From positions 1 through 11,798 of the forward strand of contig JBFYKH010000032.1 in NCBI GenBank assembly GCA_041306075.1: a stretch of 11,798 bases of DNA, written 5' to 3'. This DNA is from JAHIYG01 sp041306075 (GTDB lineage Archaea; Altiarchaeota; Altiarchaeia; IMC4; SCGC-AAA252-I15). The position numbers were made by a program, and so were the translations under genes. The notes under the pieces were generated by a model. That model saw nothing but the letters and a program-made list of their open reading frames with translations. It did not search any database and was not told where the DNA came from. Position 1 is the stretch's first letter, and every line of letters begins with the position of its first letter. Below, piece after piece: positions 6,846-11,798 of this stretch.

Positions 6846-6898
6846 TCGCGGCCACCCGCAAACGTCTTCAGCCGATGAACGCCAAGTCTCCAGGTCAT
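6842..6898 (-). CDS. Possible 18-residue leader ORF upstream of the U32 gene
   Basis: On the minus strand an ATG at 6898 opens a frame reading MTWRLGVHRLKTFAGGRE. It stops at TGA 6842-6844, overlapping the U32 start codon as ATGA. The TATA-like 'ttatttaa' at 6921-6928 would place transcription initiation close to 6898, making this ORF potentially leaderless, with the U32 start reached by translational coupling. It is too short to judge coding potential, so chance is a real alternative. Confidence 0.3.
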   Translation of the reverse strand: MTWRLGVHRLKTFAGGRE

Positions 6899-6914
6899 GT
6901 TAACTACCGGGCGA

Positions 6915-6934
6915 GGCCGGTTAAATAACCGGCC
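6915..6934. promoter_or_regulatory. Inverted repeat over TATA-like sequence in the divergent U32/MoxR promoter region
   Basis: Nine-base arms GGCCGGTTA and TAACCGGCC flank a 2-nt AA centre. The middle contains TTAAATAA, or TTATTTAA on the minus strand, the best candidate TATA box for the minus-strand U32 transcript. A repressor bound to such a symmetric site would block TBP access. It lies within the 130-nt region between two divergent operons. Confidence 0.5.
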
Positions 6935-6940
6935 GCGGCT

Positions 6941-6951
6941 CCTATTTAAGG
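6941..6951 (+). promoter_or_regulatory. TATA-like box of the MoxR-VWA cluster
   Basis: CTATTTAAG at 6942-6950 lies about 30 nt upstream of ATG 6976. The expected initiation point is within a few bases of this ATG, which has no Shine-Dalgarno, so a leaderless start is inferred. This is also why I reject a TTG start at 6952, which would lie too close to the box to be transcribed with it. Confidence 0.5.
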
Positions 6952-6975
6952 TTGTCGTTCCCCATAGTCTTTAAG

Positions 6976-9306
6976 ATGAGTCCGGGCTCCATGAAGACGA
7001 CCGTGCCGCTCCAGGTGAAGGATGACGGGGAACGGCTCCCACCCCTAATTTCTGCGAATTACGGCGGAAAAGCCGCCAAGAAGAAATGGCAAGACGTCGA
7101 GGATTTAGACCCTAAGGTGGCGGTCTACGCTGTCGAAGCCTTCAGGATATTCATCAGGAAATCCCTCGCTGCAAGGCGGATGGCCGACGAGGCCAGGCGG
7201 GCCTATGAGGCTGCCGCCCCGGCAGCGGAGAAGGACGTCGCCCCCCTGAAGGCGGAGCTGGCGTCGCTGGAATCGAAGCTTAGCGGAAAGAAGCAGGACC
7301 CGGATGCCAAACGGCAGGCCGCCGAGCTGAAGGCGCAGCTGGCAGCTAAGGAGGCCCCCCTGGTAGCGGCGGCAGGCACCCTCGCCTCCAACATCAGGGC
7401 GTTCATAGCCTCCAAGCGGGACGTGGACGGCATCATCGAGGAGGGCGGCGCGTCCCTCGAGAAGGCTCACAGGCAGTACCTCGGATACGAGAAGCTGCAC
7501 CGGAGGTTCACGCTCCTCAGGGAGGAGGCGGTGGCCATCGACCGGCGGCTCGCATCCCTCAGGAAAGGCGTCGTCGAGGAAGTGGCTCGGAAGGCCGGCG
7601 GAAAGGTTGATCTGGCAGTCAAGACTGAGGCTGCGAGGAGACAGAAGAGTCTCCTCCACAGCGGAGTGGACTTGGCCGGCGTCTCCCAAGAGGAGCTGTC
7701 GTTCATCCTGCCGAAGGGCGCAGACCCTGCTGCGCTCGCCAGGGAGCTGGCAAAGGCGCCGAAGAGCGACGGCATAAACGCAATCCTCTCATCATCAGAC
7801 GTCGAATCCCTCCGCGCCGAGCGTGACCGGAGGCTCAGGGATTCGGAGCGTCTCTGGCGTGACCCGATGGTCCAGTACCTGGAGCAGCAGGCCACCGTCC
7901 GGGAGTTCGTGGCGGCCCTGGAGAAAGGGGAGGAGGTGCTCGAGCTGCCGTATACCGTTGGGAAGCTCAACGAGCTCAGGGAGATAGAGGACAGGAACCC
8001 GAACACGACTGTCGGCGCCGTAGTCGTCGGGGACCCGGGCACGGGAAAGACCACGGCGGTACGATACTACCTCGCAAAATCCGGCAGACAGTTCTCCTAC
8101 ATGGACCTGAGCAAGGAACTCACGCGTTTCCAGACTTTGGGCAGCAAGGACGTCTCCCTGGAGAGCCCGCTCGCCGACCTCCAGCGGGTGGTGGAAGCCA
8201 TCGACAAGGCGCCGGAGGAGCAGGTGGCGATGCTCCTGGAGAGCGGAGTCAAAAGGTACGGCGCAAGCTTCGCTGTCATGGTCGAGGAGGCAGCCGGCGG
8301 CAAGGACGGCGAGTCCGGGAAGGCTGGCGACAAGAAGGCGGTCATCAAACGGGTGCTCGAGCGGCGGATGGCCGACGTCATGGCGGACGAGGTGTACAAG
8401 GCCGGCAAGAGGAACGGCTGGCGGTACGGCTTCATAATAGACGCGCTCAAGAGGAACGTGTGCCCTATACTGGACGAGTTCAACAAGGCGCAGAACGTAG
8501 ACTGGCTGTGGGGCCTCATGACCGCGCAGCCCGCATCGGACCGTGAGGCGGGGCCGATGCCCGGCACCGACGAGGAGTCCGTGAAGGCGAACCCGAAGGG
8601 CTGGTACTATTTCGCGGACAACAACGAGTGGATACGCGTCCAGGAGGACTGGCGGATGTACTTCACAGGCAACATCGGCAGCGTCCACCAGGTCTACAAC
8701 GTCCCCCCGGCGCTCAGGAGCAGGATGGAGGGGAAGGTCGTCCACTTCGACTACCCGCCGCTCAGGGAGGAGATGATGGCGATGCACGCGATGATATGCG
8801 ACCCGGACTCCGAGTTCAGGGCCCCATACGGCGTGGCCGAAGGCCTCAGGATACTCTTGTCGGAGGTGTTCCCGAAGCTGAGGGCCAAGAAGGCGTCCGA
8901 GATGCCGCAGCCGGTGTCCTTGAGGACGACGGCGGGGATAGCCAACCAGCTATACGACCGCTCCACGGAGACGTCGCGCGCCGAAGGCCTCCCCGACTTC
9001 GACCGGGCCATACTCGTCACGCTGCTGAATCCCTACAAGCTCCAGGAGAAGCCTTCGATGCCGAGGGTCATCGTGGAGATGTGCAACAACGTGGGCCTCC
9101 TCCTGTCCCCGGAGGTGGAGGAGGACGTCGTCGACTTCATATGCGAGAACCCCGCCGACCGCGCGCAGAGGGACGAGGCCAAGAAGACGCTGAAGGCGAA
9201 GCGGGAGGAGCATGAGAAGGGCGGCGTGCTCCCGAAGCTCAGAGACCAGGCCAGGTTCTCGGCCCAGAGGGCGTTCCAGGCACCCCCGGGGTTGGGGGCG
9301 GTCTGA
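6976..9306 (+). CDS. Very large MoxR-like AAA+ ATPase with long coiled-coil N-terminus
   Basis: 776 residues from the leaderless-type ATG 6976; typical MoxR proteins are about 300-400. Residues 1-340 precede the ATPase and include Ala/Glu/Lys-rich, probably coiled-coil stretches (about 55-135 and 155-205). The AAA+ core has Walker A GDPGTGKTT (352-360, Lys358), Walker B CPILDE (496-501), a MoxR-style segment 'EWIRVQEDWRMYFTGNIGS' with sensor-1 Asn566, and an arginine-finger-like 'PPALRSRM' (577-584). About 140 residues separate Walker A and Walker B, roughly twice the usual MoxR spacing. The insert has a Gly/Lys/Asp-rich loop (about 438-453). A helical lid domain (about 600-720) and a charged tail follow. 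MoxR ATPases use ATP hydrolysis to remodel or load metal or cofactor into client proteins together with a VWA partner; the next gene, 0 nt away, is that partner. Client unknown. Confidence 0.9.
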   Translation: MSPGSMKTTVPLQVKDDGERLPPLISANYGGKAAKKKWQDVEDLDPKVAVYAVEAFRIFIRKSLAARRMADEARRAYEAAAPAAEKDVAPLKAELASLESKLSGKKQDPDAKRQAAELKAQLAAKEAPLVAAAGTLASNIRAFIASKRDVDGIIEEGGASLEKAHRQYLGYEKLHRRFTLLREEAVAIDRRLASLRKGVVEEVARKAGGKVDLAVKTEAARRQKSLLHSGVDLAGVSQEELSFILPKGADPAALARELAKAPKSDGINAILSSSDVESLRAERDRRLRDSERLWRDPMVQYLEQQATVREFVAALEKGEEVLELPYTVGKLNELREIEDRNPNTTVGAVVVGDPGTGKTTAVRYYLAKSGRQFSYMDLSKELTRFQTLGSKDVSLESPLADLQRVVEAIDKAPEEQVAMLLESGVKRYGASFAVMVEEAAGGKDGESGKAGDKKAVIKRVLERRMADVMADEVYKAGKRNGWRYGFIIDALKRNVCPILDEFNKAQNVDWLWGLMTAQPASDREAGPMPGTDEESVKANPKGWYYFADNNEWIRVQEDWRMYFTGNIGSVHQVYNVPPALRSRMEGKVVHFDYPPLREEMMAMHAMICDPDSEFRAPYGVAEGLRILLSEVFPKLRAKKASEMPQPVSLRTTAGIANQLYDRSTETSRAEGLPDFDRAILVTLLNPYKLQEKPSMPRVIVEMCNNVGLLLSPEVEEDVVDFICENPADRAQRDEAKKTLKAKREEHEKGGVLPKLRDQARFSAQRAFQAPPGLGAV

Positions 9307-11694
9307 GTGGCCTACGTCGAGAAGCCTCAGGGGGCCTCCCAGGCGGACGACACCATCCTCGAAGGCCTGAAGCACAACCTCGGATTCCTTGAGGTTCTCG
9401 TGCAGGCCTCCGGATTCACGCTACGGCCAGCTCCCCCCGATGTCCTCGCCGAGATGGAGAAGAAGGGCCTCGCAGGCTGGTACACGAACATGTCCTCCAG
9501 GGAGATATTCTTCAACCCCAAGACCCTCGCCAGGAAGGGGCAGAGGTACGGTGAAGGCGTCCTATCCCACGAGGCGGGCCACCACCACCCGTTCGTGAGG
9601 CGCTTCCAGGACGGCATGGGCCAGGACCTCCACGCTCCGCCCCTCCTGCCGAAACTATACGACAACAACAACTTCCTCGGCCACTGCCACAACGGCCTCG
9701 CCGACGTCCTCCTAGAAGCCGTCATGGGCAGGTACCCGTACACGCTCATCAGAAACCGGCTCGACCACACCTACGAGTCCGAGAAGCCGGACGTCGCAAG
9801 GACTGTGGCCAACACCGTCAGCGAACTGTCCGGCGAGAACAGGGCGAAGGTGCTCGCGAACCTGATGCCCAAGGCGCTGGCGCACTTCGTCCCGGAGGAG
9901 GACAAGGCCCAGGCGACGGCCGACGCGCAGGCCTACGTCGAGGCTGCGCTCTCAGACAACCCCCCCAAAGACCCGGAATCCGCGCTGTCGCCGGCACTGA
10001 AGACAGCACTCTCGAAGGCCGAGGCCGTCCTCAAGGACTGGGACGGAAGCCACGGGGGGAAGGAGGCGGAGTTCAGGGAGGACGTCCGCCTCGCCGTCAC
10101 CGGATACCTGAAACGGAACCCGATGCCTGAACAGTACATCCAACTATTCCTCGGCGAAAACAGGTACCCGACAGGATTCAAGCTCGAGGAGATGGTCGAG
10201 CCTGAAGTCATCGAAGCATACAAGCGGACGCTAGCGGCCGGCTCGATGAAAACCCTGCAGGACGTGGAGTTCTTCCAGAAGCCGTTCCTCCCCGACCAGT
10301 ACCAGGACAAAAGCTACTACGAGAAGCTCGACGCCTACCGGGACGTGTTCAGGGCCGAATACATCAAGCTCATAGGGAAGGAGGTCGAGAAGCGGGCTAA
10401 GGAGGGCGGCGGCAAGGGCGGGAAAGGCGGCTCCGGCGGCGGAGGCGGCCACGGGATGCCCGACAGCGTCCCCATGACGAAGGAGGAGCGGGACAAGCTC
10501 ATAGAAGCGCTGAAGAAGCAGCTGAAGTCCGGCGGCAAACCGCAGCAAGGCAAGGGCGAGCCGGTCAACCTGTCTGAAGCCGACATGAGGGAGATAGCGA
10601 AGGCCCTCAAGGACGAGCTCGACAAGCTAGGGGAGAAGTACAAGAGCATGTGCGACCGGGACGAGGAGGCGAAGCGGAAGCTCGGCGAGAAGGTGGAGGG
10701 GCGCGGCCAGGGCCGCGAGCCGGACTTCTTCGACAAGCTCAGGGACGCGGCCCGCGGCATGGAGCAGGCCGACAAGGCGGGGAGGGCACGCGGCCTCGGC
10801 GAAAAGTACGGGATACCCTCCGAAGTCATCGAGGAGTACATGAGCATACGCGAGCGGCGGGCGGAGCTGATAAACCGCCTCGCCGACGACCTCACCGACG
10901 TCTTCCGCGACAACAGGATGGCGATACTCTCCTACAACAAGAGGGAGGGCGAGTGGACCCCAGGCCTGGAGGCCGAGACCGTCGGGGAGATGCGCCACGG
11001 GAACCTGGAGCCGGAGACGATGATGAAGACGGTCGAGAACCCGGAGTTCGCGAAGACGGAGATAAAGTTCGTATTCGACCTGTCCGGGAGCATGGGCGGA
11101 GCCCCCTCGAAGGCGACGCGGGAGATGCTCGTCGTCGTCATGGAGGCCTTGGAGGTCGTGAGGACGAGGCTGCAGGGTGAGGCGATGCTCCGCCCCGACG
11201 AGGAGGTCCCCCTGAAAATCGGGGTCTCCGCCTTCGACGTGAAGCACTATCCCATCCATCCCCTCGGCAAGCCGGTGGACGAGGAGGCGAAGATACACGT
11301 CGTCCACGAGCTCCACAAGGTCGGCGGCGGAACCGACGACTACAAGACTACGAAGGCGGAGTGGGAGGACTTCAAGGTCGGCAAGAAGAACGTGATAAAG
11401 ATTTTCATCCTGCTTTCTGACGCGTACGGCGACAAGGACAAGATGCGGGGCCTCTCGGGCGAGATGGCGCAGGACAAGACGATTATCAGCCTGATGCTCG
11501 GCTTCGGCTCCGACCCGGAGACGATATCCACGGTCTGGGGGGAGGCGGCGAAGGGCCTCGGCGCTGAGACTGTGTTCGCGGAGCCGTTCCCCGAGAACGA
11601 CGTGGAGCGGGCGACGCCGTTCGTCGCGGACTTCCTCAGGCGGGTGATTCCGCCGAGGGTGGAGAAGATGACTGCGGAGTTCAGGGGGTACTGA
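9307..11694 (+). CDS. VWA-domain protein with N-terminal HExxH metallopeptidase-like motif, MoxR partner
   Basis: 795 residues. The GTG start abuts the preceding stop (TGAGTG), so translational coupling is likely. The N-terminal region has H88-E89-A-G-H92 in 'GEGVLSHEAGHHHPF', followed by 'HCHNGLADVLLEAV' (126-139), where N129/D133/E137 could supply the third zinc ligand as in gluzincin-like sites. A Gly-rich linker (367-383) and a charged helical region (about 385-510) lead to a C-terminal VWA domain with full MIDAS: D591-L-S593-G-S595, T676 in GGGTDD, and D705 in ILLSDAYGD. VWA proteins beside MoxR ATPases are metal-binding adaptors. A metallopeptidase-like HExxH plus VWA pairing recalls the DUF2201-type architecture, but I cannot confirm homology. 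There is no signal peptide or membrane helix, so it is cytoplasmic by inference. Protease activity is a hypothesis. The role as partner of the upstream ATPase is well supported by context. Confidence 0.9.
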   Translation: MAYVEKPQGASQADDTILEGLKHNLGFLEVLVQASGFTLRPAPPDVLAEMEKKGLAGWYTNMSSREIFFNPKTLARKGQRYGEGVLSHEAGHHHPFVRRFQDGMGQDLHAPPLLPKLYDNNNFLGHCHNGLADVLLEAVMGRYPYTLIRNRLDHTYESEKPDVARTVANTVSELSGENRAKVLANLMPKALAHFVPEEDKAQATADAQAYVEAALSDNPPKDPESALSPALKTALSKAEAVLKDWDGSHGGKEAEFREDVRLAVTGYLKRNPMPEQYIQLFLGENRYPTGFKLEEMVEPEVIEAYKRTLAAGSMKTLQDVEFFQKPFLPDQYQDKSYYEKLDAYRDVFRAEYIKLIGKEVEKRAKEGGGKGGKGGSGGGGGHGMPDSVPMTKEERDKLIEALKKQLKSGGKPQQGKGEPVNLSEADMREIAKALKDELDKLGEKYKSMCDRDEEAKRKLGEKVEGRGQGREPDFFDKLRDAARGMEQADKAGRARGLGEKYGIPSEVIEEYMSIRERRAELINRLADDLTDVFRDNRMAILSYNKREGEWTPGLEAETVGEMRHGNLEPETMMKTVENPEFAKTEIKFVFDLSGSMGGAPSKATREMLVVVMEALEVVRTRLQGEAMLRPDEEVPLKIGVSAFDVKHYPIHPLGKPVDEEAKIHVVHELHKVGGGTDDYKTTKAEWEDFKVGKKNVIKIFILLSDAYGDKDKMRGLSGEMAQDKTIISLMLGFGSDPETISTVWGEAAKGLGAETVFAEPFPENDVERATPFVADFLRRVIPPRVEKMTAEFRGY

Positions 11695-11697
11695 ACG

Positions 11698-11798
11698 ATG
11701 GCATACAGGCAGCGCGGCGGGGGAGGCTACGAGGAACCGTGGCTGCCGCCCGGCCACACGAACATACGCATAGTCGGCGAACGGCCGAAGGCAGGCTC
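11698..11798 (+). CDS. Third gene of the MoxR-VWA cluster, 3'-truncated by window edge
   Basis: ATG 11698 lies 3 nt after the VWA gene stop, with a G-rich sequence (around 11684-11689) as a weak Shine-Dalgarno. The frame stays open to the window end and gives 33 residues beginning MAYRQRGGGGYEEPW and continuing with a Pro/Gly-rich, then more regular sequence (NIRIVGERPKAG). It is too short to assign a family. Spacing suggests it belongs to the same transcript and may be a further component of the system. Confidence 0.55.
   Translation, partial: MAYRQRGGGGYEEPWLPPGHTNIRIVGERPKAG

Noticed and set aside
5484..6878. Long plus-strand open frame (464 codons) opposite the U32 gene
   Set aside because: Same reason: low-complexity R/P/H-rich translation, spanning the confirmed U32 signature on the other strand.
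6842..6900. Sequencing frameshift splitting an N-terminal extension from the U32 gene
   Set aside because: The ATG at 6845 gives the exact family N-terminus (ELLSPAGDW...), so no missing N-terminal part is needed.
6952..6975. TTG 6952 start for the MoxR-like gene
   Set aside because: It lies only a few bases after the TATA-like box, upstream of the expected transcription start; ATG 6976 fits better.
10405..10455. GGC-rich repetitive stretch in the VWA gene, considered as a DNA repeat
   Set aside because: It encodes an in-frame Gly-rich linker (residues 367-383) between domains; no sign of a separate repeat element.
10627..11757. Minus-strand open frame (376 codons) opposite the VWA gene
   Set aside because: Opposes the intact VWA MIDAS coding sequence; translation is Leu/Arg/Val-rich without recognisable motifs.
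1..11798. CRISPR arrays, insertion sequences, tRNA or rRNA genes
   Set aside because: No regularly spaced direct repeats, transposase motifs, terminal inverted repeats or tRNA-like cloverleaf sequence with CCA-end context were seen by eye in the short intergenic gaps.

Overview
The window looks like a GC-rich archaeal chromosome segment. Reasons: AT-rich TATA-like boxes about 25-40 nt upstream of several start codons, at least one apparently leaderless gene, a Trm-G10-type tRNA methyltransferase (an archaeal enzyme), and heavy use of AGG (Arg) and ATA (Ile) codons despite high GC. The mix of a solitary T4SS_pilin/TrbC-like protein, a DUF5658-like membrane protein and large uncharacterised proteins resembles DPANN-type or other poorly characterised archaea. 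I cannot place the organism more precisely from sequence alone.

Layout. (1) 1-2033, plus strand: two overlapping genes that are divergent paralogues. The first is cut by the window edge. The second carries an Mrr-like nuclease-fold domain whose catalytic Q/E-x-K appears lost. (2) 2035-2997, minus: a four-helix membrane protein with a bacterial-PH (DUF304-like) domain, ending 1 nt from the paralogue pair. (3) 3071-3517, plus: a small secreted pilin-like protein with two hydrophobic helices. It has a strong TATA box, a strong Shine-Dalgarno and a 5' leader containing repeated ACATTGT half-sites and a hairpin. (4) 3960-3555, minus: a DUF5658-like membrane protein, convergent with the pilin across a GC-rich hairpin. 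(5) 6898-3960, minus: a probable RNA-modification operon, with a U32-family protein (RlhA/TrhP-like) followed by trmG10. A possible 18-codon leaderless upstream ORF overlaps the U32 start. (6) 6846-6975: a divergent promoter region with a 20-nt inverted repeat centred on TATA-like sequence. (7) 6976-11798, plus: a tightly packed cluster of a very large MoxR-like AAA+ ATPase, a VWA-domain protein with an N-terminal HExxH motif (0 nt gap), and the start of a third gene (3 nt gap).

How the genes work together. The best candidate for an undescribed system is the last cluster. MoxR AAA+ ATPases paired with VWA proteins act in metal insertion, chaperone-like and remodelling roles. Here the ATPase has a roughly 340-residue, partly coiled-coil N-terminal extension and an enlarged Walker A-Walker B interval. 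The VWA partner carries an intact MIDAS and a putative metallopeptidase-like HExxH site. The U32 and TrmG10 proteins probably modify rRNA or tRNA. The pilin, DUF5658-like and bPH-domain proteins are envelope components whose joint role is not evident. Nearly all other long open frames here are antisense shadows of GC-rich genes. I saw no CRISPR array, insertion sequence, tRNA or rRNA.
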